Notes: generated from the sequence alone by a model not told the origin. A stretch of DNA of 64,000 bases from Erodium maritimum (GCA_963921825.1 OY997596.1:39733932-39797931), one strand, 5' to 3'; positions 35,243 through 47,280 are shown, counted from the first letter of the stretch. Translations and numbers: made by a program.

Positions 35243-37363
35243 CTAAGCCACCAGCAAACACATGGAAACGCCATCGGTGATCTTATCAAGCTCGAGCCCA
35301 AACGTGCTCAACTCCTCCATCATGTCCCACTCTCGGACATATATACTAGCAAGGCAGTGAGTCGACTTCCTACGCAGGGCATCGGCGACAACGTTCGCCT
35401 TGCCCGGATGATAGAGTAGCTCGAAGTCGTACTCCTCAAGTAGCTCCATCCATCGCCTCTAGCGCATGTTCAAGTCGCGTTGAGGGAAGATGTACTTGAG
35501 ACTCTTATGATCCGAGAACACCCGGAATCGCTCTCCATACAAGTAGTGTCGTCAGCTCTTCAGCGCAAAGACAACTGCTGCCAACTCTAAGTCGTGGGTT
35601 GGGTAGTTGCGCTCATGTCTCTTAACCTGTCTGGAGCCATATGCAACTACCTTCCCGTACTGCATCAACACGCATCCCAGTCCCTCGCCGGACGCATCGC
35701 AATACACATCATAACCAACCCCGCGCTCCGACACTATCAACACGGGCGCGGTGGTCAAACGAGCATTCATCTCAGAAAACGAGTGCTCACACTCATCGGT
35801 CCACACGAACTCGGCTCCCTTGCGTGTAAAGGCGGTCATCGGCGCGACCAGTCGTGAGAAAACTTGGATGACCCGTCGATAGTACCTTGCCAAGCCTAGG
35901 AAGCTACGGATCTCGAAGACACTCTTGGGTCGTGCCCACTTCGAGACCGCGTTGATCTTCGCCGGATCGACGAGTATACCCTCTCGAGACACTACATGCC
36001 CGAGGAACTTCACCTCGGCGAGCCAGAACTCACACTTTTCCAGGTTGTCGTACAACTGGTGAGTGCGCAACAATGTCAAAATTGTTCTCAGATGCTCCTC
36101 ATGCGCCTCCTCACTCGGCGAATAAATCAGAATATCGTCTACGAACACCACGACAAACTGGTCCAAGTAGGGTCGGAAGATATCGTTCATCAAGTCCATG
36201 AACGCTGTAGGCGCGTTCGTCAACCCGAACGTCATCACCAAGAACTCGTAGTGTCCATACCGAGTCCGAAATGCGGTCTTCGCCACATCCTCCTCTCGAA
36301 CCCTCAACTGATAATACCCGGATCGTAGATCAATGTTCGAGAAGCACTTTGCTCCTCTCAGCTGATCGAACAAGTCATCGATCCTCGGCATCGGATAACG
36401 GTTCTTCACCGTGACCCGATTCAACTTCCGGTAATCGATGCACATCCTCAGCGCTCCACCCTTCTTCTTCACGAAGAGGGCGGGTGCTCCCCACGGCGAA
36501 GCACTCGGTCGGATAAACCCCTTCTCCCGAAGCTCCTTCAGTTGTCGCTTCAACTCGGCTGGTGCAAACCGGTACGGGGCCATGGATATCGACGCCGTAC
36601 CCGGGATCAAGTCGACCCTAAACTCCACCTCGCGCGCCGGCGGTAATCCTAACAGCTCCTCCGGAAAGACCTCTGGGAACTTACATACCACTCTCGGCAG
36701 CTCTCTACTCTGCACGGTCTCCGTCTCATCTCCCACGGTCAACCCGAACAGGATAACTCCACTCCTACTGCCCAAGACACAAGTGACGATCGTGTTGCCC
36801 GATACTACAGTCACCTGCCGTCGATAGCAGTCGATCGACGCCTGGTACCTCGCCATCCAGTCTATCCCCAAGATCACGTCAAATGCCGGCATGTTCAACA
36901 CAAGCAAATCACCATAAAAAGGGCAATCAGCCACCCGAATCTCACATGCACGACATACGGTACTCAAAACTACCTCTCCCATAACAGGGGTGTCAAGGCA
37001 TAAAGGTCGACTCAACGACTCTACCCTCAACCCCAAAAATACCAGCGAAAGAGGAAGAGGTGAAAGAATGAGATGCTCCAGTATCAAACAAGAAAGATTC
37101 CCATGAATTGTAAAGCAAGCACGTACCCTGTGTAGCCTCGTGGCCGGAGTGACGTCCCTCAGCTCGAGAGTCGGTGACAGCATACACCCGTCCCTACTGT
37201 GCCTTGGGTCCGCCTCTCGGGGGTGGTGGAAATGCCACCTACTGCACAGCTCTCTGCCTCGGCGCTGGCGCGCTCGCTGCCTGCCGCGGTGCTCGCTAAC
37301 ATAGCGGTGGCTCGGCACTCGGCCTCTCCTCAGGTCTACCCACTGGACGGTCTGCTGGCCCAC
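35243..37363 (-). pseudogene. Tekay protease, reverse transcriptase and RNase H
   Basis: Sense order on the minus strand. An aspartic protease active-site block ([10 protein letters not shown], near 37090). A protease flap side ending in [22 protein letters not shown] with [57 protein letters not shown] and the catalytic [12 protein letters not shown] thumb with [12 protein letters not shown], and RNase H with [18 protein letters not shown] and [15 protein letters not shown]. This is the best preserved gypsy pol in the window and identifies the clade. A fossil, broken. Confidence 0.88.
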
Positions 37364-38381
37364 TGCTCCTCGAACAGTCTCGAGCCAGGTGACCCGGCTG
37401 CCCGCATCGTTAACACGTCCGCCCTGACAAGGCAGGTCCTACTAATGCCACTTACTCGACCTGTCGCGTCCCGATCGACTGTGTCTGGGAGTAGAACGAT
37501 CTTGAGGTCCTCTGCCCCCTCGGATCACGAGACTCAGATGGCCTTAGGGGCTCGGTCTCGGCCTGACCTCAAGAAACTCTGGCTGTCTCACGGAAGCGTC
37601 GCTCCACAGCCAAGGCCTGATCCACCGGGTCAGAGTATATCTGGTTCCTCATAACAGCGACCCGCTCTACAATAGCAGGGTGAAGCCCTCCCTCAAAACG
37701 TCGGAAACAGTGGGCCTCAGTCTGTACCATCTCCTTAGCAAATCGAGACAAGGAGGTGAAACTTGCCTCGTATTCGGACACTGTCAGCCCCTCCTGACGC
37801 AGCTCTACGAACTGCTGGTGTCTGTCATCCCGTACTGACTGTGGGAAGTACTGCTCTAGAAATCGCTGTCCGAACAGCGCAAAGTCATCCCTCACTCGCG
37901 CATGCTTGCGCTGCCACCAATGGTAGGCCTCCCCCTCCAGATGGAATGCTGTGAACGATACTCTCATGCTACCACTCATTATCCCTGACGTGTCCAGGTT
38001 GTGGGTAATCTGCTCCAGCCATCTCTCGGCTGCCTCGGGGTCTGGCTCCCAAAAAAAAGACAGGAGTGCTTAGTCTGCGGAAGTCTCGCAGCGCCTGAGC
38101 TGTGTAGCTGTCGACCTGACAAGGTCCCTCGGTGTCGGCTGCAGTGGCAGCAGGCACAGTCTCCGGTGTCGGAGCAATAGCCTCTCTCCGGGCAAAGGCA
38201 GCTGCCAAGCCCTGAACAGTGCGAGCCAGCTCCTCCAGAGCTGCCGCCTGGGTAGTCTCAACTCGCTCGTGCCAACTCGGCGGTCTGTGGCTGCCCTCGG
38301 CCTCCAGCGGGCCGTCTCCTGGTGCCTCGTGGTACGTAAGTCGGTGCCATGTCGTATATCAGCTGCACGGATTACGCACAT
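37364..38381 (-). pseudogene. Tekay gag
   Basis: The minus strand encodes the retrotransposon gag domain: FHLEGEAYHWWQRKHA, FGQRFLEQYFPQSVRD and LTVSEYEASFTSLSRFA (about 37600-37960). Further down is a CCHC zinc-knuckle side reading [11 protein letters not shown] (about 37385-37425). Upstream sequence (37969-38381) is the N-terminal region, rich in Arg and Ala. A fossil. Confidence 0.8.
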
Positions 38382-39168
38382 GTTCAGTTTTTTAACTCGT
38401 ATAGAGCGACGCGCTTAAAATAAATAACGTCACACACAGTTCAACACAATAGAACTCGTACTAATATTATATTCAGTAAAGTATAGTCACACAATTTCAC
38501 ACATCCAGTGCATAGATCACACACTCAAACAACGAGGTTACACACAATCAAACACTCTGCAATGCATCCACCACACAACAATTTCACATTAGACAAACAT
38601 CAACTTATATTCCAATTCTTAACACGTCCTCTTTCTAACATAACATTCATGTTGACATCGCGTCGTTACAACCCGGTTCAGGCGTCCCCGAATTACGTTG
38701 TAACCACTTAACATCCCCCCATTCACATCCGGCTACAGTGGCCCCTATAGCCGAATCGTGATGGTACATACACTTCAGTTTCTGCAGAAAATTTGGCATG
38801 ACCCTTTTGTAAATTAAGCTAACCATCCACTTATGCGGGCCATCCAAAACACAACCTGCACGAAGCACTGAAAACAATCACAACACACAAAAGTTATCTC
38901 AGCTACACACCTCGGGTCCCAGTAATTTAACTCTTACCGCCCGACCAAGTCCACACTCGGAAAAACAGTTAACTCAAACAATGACACCAACCATAATGGT
39001 TCACCAAAAGCACACGGTACTTAGACCAGACATTTCACTAACCCGAGACTCTCTCTGTCTCGCTTCTGCGCGTATTACATTTCCAACTTGCGTAACCGAC
39101 ACACGGCAACCTAACGTCCCAACGCTACCACCTAATTGACGTACGGTCCGAAGATTTTGAAAAACCAA
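38382..39168 (-). other. Tekay 5' leader
   Basis: Non-coding region between gag and the primer-binding site. A/C-rich on the plus strand, which means G/T-rich in the sense direction, as in the other gypsy leader at 12709-14240. Confidence 0.6.
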
Positions 39169-39180
39169 GCTCTGATACCA
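39169..39180 (-). promoter_or_regulatory. Tekay primer-binding site, tRNA-iMet
   Basis: GCTCTGATACCA on the plus strand is TGGTATCAGAGC in sense, 3 bp from the LTR edge at 39184. Confidence 0.9.
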
Positions 39181-40694
39181 AATTGTCACGCCCCAAATCC
39201 GGTTTTAACCGGACTCGAGACGCGAATTTGAAATAATAAATAATAGAACCGTTTTAATATAAAAAAGGATCTCAAATAACAGTTTAAAAGCTCCAAGTAA
39301 CCTCATGAGTCAACAGCTCAGTAAAAACCACAAATAAATATGTTTAACGGCAAATAAATTGCACGTCTCTAGACGACACTAGACAAGACCCCCGCTAGCT
39401 CCCAAGCTCAGAGAATCCCGCTAGCACAAATCCCGCTCAAGACCTGTAAAACAACAAGGTAAAGGGGGTGAGCTTTCGCTCAGTAGGAAAAGTAGTTAAG
39501 GGTCAAGCTAATCGCTCACCACCACGAGTAACCGTCCAATTAGGGCATATTAGCAAGGCATAACAACTAACAACGTCCACGGACATTTACCAATAACTAA
39601 TCACTCCCACAAGACCATAACCACACTTAGTCATCGCACACAGCCAATCAATCAAGCATACAACACACATCAGAACAAACACATGTCACGTATAGTAGTC
39701 CCCAACATCACCGGCTATTACAGCCCGTTCCAATTATATCGTACCGGACCACACAACATCGGTACCGACATCTTCCTGGCACTTAGCCTCGGGGCACATC
39801 CCTGACCGGCACATACATCGGTCGGACGTCTTCGCTGCACACAGCCTAGGGGCATCACTCACAACACGTACCGGACCGGCACATACCTCAGTCGTACGTC
39901 TTCCCGGACCACACAACATCGGGGTACTGATCACATCACCCTCGGCAACGATACCCTACAACGGAACTCTCCCTCGGTGTAGGTATCATACCGGATACAC
40001 CTTCTCTTGGAGCACACATCAAGAGAATAACATGCATCATAATGCCATAGTTCAACCACGGTATACCAACCACACAAACTTACCGAGCGTATCACATCGG
40101 TCTATCACTCACCCGATCATATCACAACCATTGGTTCACATCACATCATGCATGGCACACTTGCCCAAACATAGCAACAACATACTACACCGAGTATACC
40201 ATATCCTGATTCTAAATCTAACAACGGTTAAATCACACATCATGCATCTCAATCATAGATCATGGCATCACAATCAACACGCAACCTTACGGGCTCGACA
40301 TGGCCCACATGCATTTCTACTGCATAGCAATTCCCAAACTTACGGGTCGACATGGCACGTAAGCTATCCCTCAATTCACTCGTTCCTCACATCCTAATCA
40401 TGCAATTCTAACAGTTAAATCAAGTAATTGCAACCTATATGCATACTAGTAACTTTCCGCAATTAAACCGGTATTCGCTACTTTCCCTACCACAAAAGCA
40501 ATCCAAACCTAACTGCGGACGACCTGGCTAGCTTCCTCCTCGTCACTTCACGATGTCCAAGGGTCTCCTCCTCCGTCGAGCTCGGGTCCAAAGTCTTGTA
40601 TCACAATTAAATACTCGAATCAAGAGCAATTCACAAGTGGTTTAAAGAGGAAAACACTCCCAATTAACCCAAAAAGGACTCGGTTATAGATAAT

Positions 40695-41900
40695 TGATGT
40701 GGACATTAAATACATTTATTTCGGATGTCATTAGCCCACATTTATGTTCTTTTTAGTCCCGAGTTCATATAAAAGGATGCATTGTACTCTCATTTTGTGT
40801 AATTGGTCTTGTTTCAGAGTTCGCCAAGCAATTAAAGCAAAAAGGGGTGAAACGAGAGCGAAACTTAACCAAATTGGAAGCTGGGCAGAAGTGTCAGTAA
40901 GGTGCACCAGTTCTTTGCACGGGGTGAAAAGAAGCTGTGCACCGTTTGTTGCACGACATGCAACCTGGTGGTGCATCTAGATCAGAGACAAAAAAATCTG
41001 CACCGGAAAGTTGCACGCCGTGCAAATAACCGGTGCAACTTAAGATGCACCATGAAATCAACGACGTGCATGTGACGGTGCAGACGTCAGAAACGCGATT
41101 TCCAACTGCGTTTCCAGTTTTTAATCAGATTTAACTCAACATATAAAAGGGATATTAGGTCATTATATGGGGGATCACGAAATTGAGGAGAAAAGTCAAT
41201 TTTGAAGAACTTGGAGAATTTGGAGAAGATCAAAGGAGAACCACTAGAATCACATTGAGGTTTTTGTAGTTTGGATTGTTCCTGAATATTTGTATTGCTA
41301 TTTTCAATTAATATGAGTATGAGTATTTCAATCCTTCTCTTGTGTTCTTATCTCTTTGCTATGAACTAAACTCAAATTGATCAAGGGCTAGGGGTAAGAT
41401 GTGATGAGTTGAATTAACTTGTTCGAGTTATGCATTTGTTAAACTAGTATTAGGATTTTGTTTATTTAATTCCGTTCGTAATGCTACATTTCCTTGATCA
41501 CGTATATGTATGATTTAATCTTGTTAACCAACAATTGAGAAATGAGGTTAAGAAAAGGAAAAAGGAATTAAATAGCCCGGGTTTTAATCTAAGCCAGAAT
41601 ATGGTTAGATTGACACGAGTGCAATAGCTATAGGAGTGAAACCCGAAAGTTAGAGGAATTTATAGATTATAATGCTATATACCGCTTTACACCTAGATTA
41701 GAGATAATTAGGCGGACTGAGTATGTTAGGGTCCTAATACGATCGAGAGATGGTTAGGACTACATTGAGAGAATTCCCGTTGCCCTTAGAATAATATTAG
41801 TTTCAAATGTATACCGAACCCTGTTAAGTTGTTCATCACATTCAAACCCCGTTAATGTCCTAGATCACTTTTTATCTGTGATTTACAATCCTGTTGTGAC
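40695..41900 (+). mobile_element. Athila/Tat-like LTR inserted in the Tekay 5' LTR
   Basis: Starts TGATGTGGACATTAAATACA and follows the same plan as the 938 LTR: a GGTCTTGTTTCAGAG block, then GCAATAGCTATAG, then GTTAGGGTCCTAATACGATC, GGTTAGGACT and CGTTGCCCTTAGAATA. It is about 1.2 kb with no interior. The right edge is uncertain (a TTTACA end at 41887 is one choice) and I found no clear target duplication. It contains a GTGCAC/TTGCACG-rich patch at 40890-41090. Confidence 0.65.
40895..41090. repeat. GGTGCA/TTGCAC word cluster
   Basis: About a dozen occurrences of GGTGCA, TTGCAC and GTGCAA in 200 bp inside the inserted LTR, some forming short palindromes (GTGCAC). Nothing similar is seen in the 938 LTR. 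Confidence 0.55.
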
Positions 41901-42912
41901 TTTGGTCTGAACCGTCATGGTTCTCCTCACGGAGCCGTGACTTGCGCCGTCACGGTCTCCCTCACGGAGCCGTGACTTCTCCCGTCACGGTTCCCATCAC
42001 AGATCCTTGACGGGTCTGACACTGTTCCGTCTTCTTCATCCTCCAGCTTCGATTTCCTGAAAAATAACCCTCAAAACCTCCATTTTGACCTTCCCAACCT
42101 CCAAAGTAGTCCCTAAAACGTCTCTACTTCAAAACCCATGATGGGACTTCATCAAAACACAACAATCCAATTTAAATCCATCATCCAACCTCCTTTTCTC
42201 TCCAAAAATCATCATCCAATACCCAAAACTCAAAAACTCAACCAAGTTCATCATTTTTCCTCAAAACCCATGAACCAAAATCACCAAAAACGAAAACGGA
42301 TTAGATGATTACCTTGGGAATTGAAAGGAGATGAAGAATCTAGTGTCTTTGATGAACTTTGAGTAAAAAACTATCAAAAAATCAAGCCTTTTCCTCCTTT
42401 CTTCCTCCTCAAGCTCCCAAAGCTTTTTCTCTCCCTTTTCTCTCTCTAATTTTCGGCCAAGTAGTGTAAATGTGCTGAAATTGGTCACCTATTGTTGCTT
42501 TAAACCTAAGTGAGAAATACCACCTTTGCCCCCTTTGCCTAAAAGCCTCACAAGCCCAAATTCAAGGGTATAAGGGTCTTTTCGCCATTGTTTCTTCTCA
42601 CCCAAGCCACTAGGGACACTTGTCCATGTGGGGACTACCTCTCCTCTTAGGAAAAATCCAGCACAATTAAATTAATTCCTTAAGTCTTAGGTTTGACCGA
42701 ATTTGACCCCAGGTTGACTTTTTTTCACAATTACAGGCGTTTGAAAGGAAACGACCCAATTAAGCGAACCGTAACGACGACTAAAATTTTTGGGCCCCGG
42801 AAAGGTCCTGAATGACTCCTGGAGTCATTGGTTGACTTTTCCAGCAAAAAGTCAACTTTCGCCAAAACCTCCGGTTCGACCGGAATCAACCGGGGGCGGT
42901 TCTTACAGTATT

Positions 42913-42967
42913 AATAAATGATAATGTCGTCCAAGATCAAGATTAGCCTAGGGCACAAAACCAACCA
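42913..42967 (-). mobile_element. Short copia LTR (copy 1), right part
   Basis: Continues copy 1 from 21280 after the Tekay insertion and ends CACAAAACCAACCA, directly followed by the TGTCCAAC start of copy 2. Confidence 0.75.
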
Positions 42968-43359
42968 TGTCCAACTAATTCTATGCGCTGACTAAGATCT
43001 GTGATCCGTAGGACTACATAGGACTACAGTTCCTATGTAGTATTCTCATAGCGGGTAATCCAATACCATTTCACCAGATGTCATTTATGATCTGACTTCA
43101 TATCCAAAATGTATGATCAGTAAAACATGACCATCAGGCAACATCATACTAGTCTTAGTATATCGATAAGACAAGAGATCATTAGAATAATACTCATTTT
43201 CTTCTAAAAGTTTTACTATCAAGTCACATACTTGATGATCTTATAAATAGTCGATTATTTATGCTATTAAAATTTCACAAATGATAATAGTAGAGACAAT
43301 GTATTCATAAATGATAATGCCGTCCAAGATCAAGATTGGCCTAGGGCACAAAACCAACA
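42968..43359 (-). repeat. Short copia LTR (copy 2)
   Basis: TGTCCAACTAATTC to CACAAAACCAACA, 392 bp. It is followed by ATCTTACACTTGCGC, which on the minus strand is a polypurine-like GCGCAAGTGTAAGAT. This is therefore the 3' LTR of a minus-strand copia element. Confidence 0.8.
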
Positions 43360-44276
43360 ATCTTACACTTGCGCTAGGTCCAATCCATATTTCAAATAAT
43401 GGCCATAGATCTAACATTAACTTCATGTTTAGGCGGTAGAAGTGCCTTTGTTAGAGGATCAACCACATTATCATTTGTGGGTACTTTGCATATCATAACA
43501 TCTCATCTCTCAACAATTTATCGAATGAGATGGTAATGCCTTAGGATGTGTTTTAATTTCTGGTGCGAACTAGGCTCCTTGGCCTGTGCTATCGCCCCAT
43601 TATTATCACAACACAAGTTCACCGAATCTAATATCACAATACAAGTTCACCGAGCAAAAAATACTTTGTTCTCCGTATAGTTGTAGTAGGAATATCCTTT
43701 GGTTTCCTTAGGATATCCCACAAATAGGCACTTATCCGATATGTGTGTTAACTTATATGACAATAGACGCTTCACATAAGTTACACATCCCTATATCTTT
43801 AGAAAAGACAAACCAGGAACCTTTCCTATCAATATCTTATATGGTTTCTTATCTACTGCATGTGGTGGTAATTTGTTCAAGATGAATACAATAGTTTGTA
43901 GAGCATATCCCCAAAATGAGATTGGGAGATCAATATTACTCATCGTAGACCGAACCGTATCCAATAGGGTTCGATTCCTCCATGCAGAAACACCATTCCA
44001 CTATGATGTTCCTGGAAAAGTTAATTGAGAAATGATCCCACAATCTTTCAGATGATATATGAATTCTTTCCTCAAATATACACCACCTCGACCAGATTGC
44101 AGTGCTTTAATATTTTTCCCAAGTTGATTTTGTACTTCATTCTTGAATTTTTTTTACTTTTCAAAAGATTCATATTTGTATTTCATTAGATAGACATAGC
44201 CATATCTGCTGAAATCGTCTGTAAATTAAATTTAGTACTGAAATCATCCTCTAGCAGTTGTACTTAAAGGACCACA
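43360..44276 (-). pseudogene. Old copia interior (RNase H edge and integrase relic)
   Basis: On the minus strand, diverged blocks recall the integrase C-terminal part (a phrase like FVGYPKETKGYSYYN at 43680-43760) and the integrase core (FGYVYLMKYKYESFEKFK-like at 44140-44210). It is Tork-lineage-like and much decayed. The Angela-like LTR at 44277 interrupts or truncates it. Confidence 0.6.
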
Positions 44277-45240
44277 TGTCAGTCTTAGTGCCCGTATTCT
44301 GATCGTAAACATCCACACGTAAATATCATCGTTGGCAATATAATAAAGCGACTTTCATATTACTCAAGTGTTGGAGTAGTATATCGATGTGTGTTCCCGA
44401 TCTATACCCATCATGTGAATAGAACCATCGATCAAGATGGATCACACTCGATTGAGTCCGACTAGAAGCGACTAGTATGAAGGTTGACTCTTGATGGCTT
44501 ATGTTCTATTGACCATTGTAATGCGTTCCAAAGTATGATTATAGATATCAAGCGGGACATGATATTGGACGACTCGACCCGATTATGTTCCATAGATACA
44601 ATCATGAACATAATCAGAGTCTATATGATTGCTATGCAGTAAAGAACTGAGTTTGACTTGAACCTAACGTTGTACCATGACTCGGCTTCCATAACAACCA
44701 TGATTGGCTTGGGGAATGACTGCTTGAGAATCATGAGAGACGGCTAAGGGATTTATACCTCATACTACGGTATGGGAAAGATATCAGGTTCACAATAGCT
44801 TGATCGAGAGTAACTGAAAGAAAAGCATGGCCATGCACATGATACTTGGTATCATACATTCAGTCATCTCACGTATCAAGGAACAATGATTGAGAATAAT
44901 AAGGATGACGAATTTGTGCCTTATCTCAATCAAGATATCAGAGATAAAATGATAGCGACAAGGACGACGGAAAGGTTCGAATCCACAAGGGTTGATTTGT
45001 TATGCAGTGTCAGGCTATAATAAGTCTTGTTATTTTCCATACATATCAAGTAAAATAGGACACATTGATCTTACCGACATGCATAGACCTAAGGGTCAAA
45101 GCAAAAGTTTGTAACTCGATAAGAACGCAACATAGCTTGGCTTGGAGGGAGTCGTGTCTGAAATTTCCATTTGGACGGGCTAGGACATGATGAGCTCGGC
45201 ATGGGCTCTGTTGGAGAAGCCCATTGCCGACCCATATAGC
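44277..45240 (+). mobile_element. Diverged Angela-like LTR fragment
   Basis: TGTCAGTCTTAGTGCCCG matches the LTR start TGTTAGTCTTAGTGCCCG. Collinearity with 50875-51750 continues through the CGACTAGTATGAA, GATATTGGACGAC, GGATTGGCTTGGGG and ATCAAGGAACAATGATTGAG blocks to CCTAAGGGTCA, then fades. It is older than the other Angela LTRs, perhaps the same vintage as 76-750. Confidence 0.7.
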
Positions 45241-46655
45241 CTAGGACAAACAAGAAACCAAGGTCAAAGGTTGACTAAGTAGTGTTTTTTTATCAAAGTG
45301 GGTTAAACCGACCCGAAAAGGATGTTTTTTCTGGTTTGCCGAGTTCTCTTCTAAGGATTCTGCTCTATAAGCAATAGATCTCTTAACGGAATTAGGTTTA
45401 ACGGTTATGACCTCCTATTAGCTATGGCTCGACCTGGCACGTATCGACCTGGTTCTGGTTTGCAATAGAGCTGCTTGGTTTGGAAATAGAGCATCCCTGC
45501 ACAGTCGAAGTTAAGGGAGGACAGTTCGAAGACTGAAGCTCTGACTCTGTTCAGGCCGGTGAATTTATCTCCAAAACAGAGTATAGGAAACGCATACCAT
45601 AACCCTCGTGAATCAAGCAACACGGGTCTATTGCCAACTGATTTGAATCTCTAGTGTGGTGTGATGGTGGCTCGAGATAATGAACCAAAAGAGGTGAGTT
45701 CGCCGGAGTTTGGTTCATAGGGTGCCGCGTTTGTTTGGTTGCAGACCAGTGCAAAAGTTACAGGATCGTCGGAGGCAAAGTCAGATGGCATCTTTCCGAA
45801 TAAATTGGAGAGATCCTCGGAATCAATATCAATTTCGAATTCCTCAATTGATTTTTTGGGAGGGGATAGATCCGTTCTGAGCAGGTCGTTGATTGTCAGT
45901 TGCGTGGAGAAGAAGGCAGTGGTATCTGCGCAGGTGAATTTGGGCGTGCTGGTGGGCTTGTCAATGCTCGGGTCCAGCCCGTTTTACATAATGGGCAAGT
46001 TTCGTGTCAGATTGGGCTGATAGAGGAGGCCCAAGTTTCAGACTTGTCGGCTCAAGGCCTCGGTCCTTCTCTTGCGGAGTCATTTTTGGGTGATGAGCCT
46101 TAGATTGATGATTTAATCCCGATTGTCGAGGTTCAAGGAAGTCCTTGGAAGGACGCTTTGTTTAAATCTCCGATTACTCAACCAAATAAGGGACGTGGCC
46201 GTCCAAAGACAAGACAGTCAAAGAGAATTTCTCCTCTAGTTGTCGTGTATCGGACGAGAGCCAAGACTTATGCTGATAAATGGGGCAATTCGGGAAGCTT
46301 CACTGTTGATATTGCTAGAAAGGATTACTTGGGTGGTTGGAGTTTTAGCAAGAAAGTAGGAAATAAGGCAGTTGACCTTGTTTCTTTTGACCTCGAACAT
46401 GAAGCCCTCCTGACTACAGGAGAAGCTTTAATTCTGGTTCCAGTGTCTATCCGGTTCATTTGTTTGAACTCGGGCAGGAAGTAGACGAAGAGGACGGTTT
46501 CCTTTGTTGTTTGTTTTCCTGTTTGGGTGTTTTGTGTTTTGCTCTTTGTAGTTGTTCTGGTATGGGGAAATGATCCTTTTCTAAGGATCGTTTTCTAGCA
46601 TTGTTTTACTACTTGTAGAACATTTGCTTAATAAATCTTTCGCTTATAAAAAAAA
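45241..46655 (+). mobile_element. Probable LINE-derived retrocopy (ORF1-like tail, 3' UTR, poly-A)
   Basis: The 3' end reads TTGCTTAATAAATCTTTCGC, TTAT and then A8 (46648-46655), the usual end of plant L1-type LINE transcripts. Upstream, a 108-codon open frame (46158-46484) carries a basic AT-hook-like stretch (NKGRGRPKTRQSKRIS) and then a globular-looking end. Similar basic segments occur in DUF4283-type ORF1 proteins. An earlier open frame (45739-46020) starts MQTSAKVTGSSEAKSDG. No reverse transcriptase is present, so this is an incomplete copy or another retroposed transcript. Confidence 0.4.
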
Positions 46656-46807
46656 CAATATTTTGGTTTTATAAATCCCCACATTTCAAATAAAGGCCAA
46701 CGAAAAATATAGACCCTCGAGAGTACCTTACAATACAGGGTTTCTCCTTAATGGAGAACCTACAAAATAACTTTCATCTCAAGTTATAGAAAAAACTGAA
46801 CACTAGA
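46656..46807. other. Unassigned spacer
   Basis: AT-rich sequence between two oppositely oriented LINE tails. Nothing recognised. Confidence 0.3.
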
Positions 46808-47280
46808 CTTTTTTTATCGGCAAAGAAAGTAATATAAATCATCACCTATTCAGAGATTGAATATTAAATACAAGTCGAGCACTGGCATACAAGCATAACG
46901 TCTATACTTAGAAACACAATACAAAATGCATAAAAGTGAGTCTAAAACCCATATATACCCACCGTGAAGCTCAAAGAAAGGAATGACTAGAACCCTGATT
47001 GGGAACTCAAAATTGTACTCTCAACCAAAAGCCAAAAAATAAAGACAACTAAGAACATACCAAAACTTGAACAAAACATTGAATTTCATCAGGGCTCGAA
47101 CATGGAAAGTTCAGGGACACTAACACAATGAAAGAGATATACCGATGATCGAAATCGACGAAACTCAACCCCTCGATTTCCAACATCGATAAAAAAACTC
47201 AGAACTACCCGTTAGAGGCCAATACCTAAAAATTATGGGCCCCTACCAAAAAAGGTTAGGGAAACACAAGAAATCATAAC
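46808..47280 (-). mobile_element. 5'-truncated LINE, 3' end only
   Basis: On the minus strand it ends TTTCTTTGCCGATAAAAAAA (T-run 46809-46815), the same terminal motif as the LINE ends at 55047 and 58839. Only 3' UTR-like sequence is present. The upstream limit is approximate. Confidence 0.55.

Larger units (their letters stand above)
21281..42907 (-). mobile_element. Tekay-clade chromovirus (Ty3-gypsy) with three later insertions
   Basis: The element starts TGTCACGCCCCAAATCC, ends GCGGTTCTTACA, and is flanked by GTATT at 21276-21280 and 42908-42912. The undisturbed paralogous LTR at 42968-43359 reads CAATGTATTCATAAATG at this point, which confirms the site. Sense is minus: 5' LTR 39184-42907, primer-binding site 39169-39180, gag and pol 33861-38381, polypurine tract 33760-33780, 3' LTR in three pieces (21281-21941, 25372-25763, 32204-33759). 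The LTRs are about 2.5-2.6 kb and differ by about 3-4% by eye, so roughly one million years old. It is broken, with at least half a dozen breaks. Confidence 0.92.
39184..42907 (-). repeat. Tekay 5' LTR (contains an inserted LTR)
   Basis: TGTCACGCCCCAAATCC to GCGGTTCTTACA. Interrupted at about 40695-41900 by sequence absent from the 3' LTR. Without it the length is about 2.5 kb. A GTCACGG palindrome cluster lies at 41905-42015. Confidence 0.85.
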
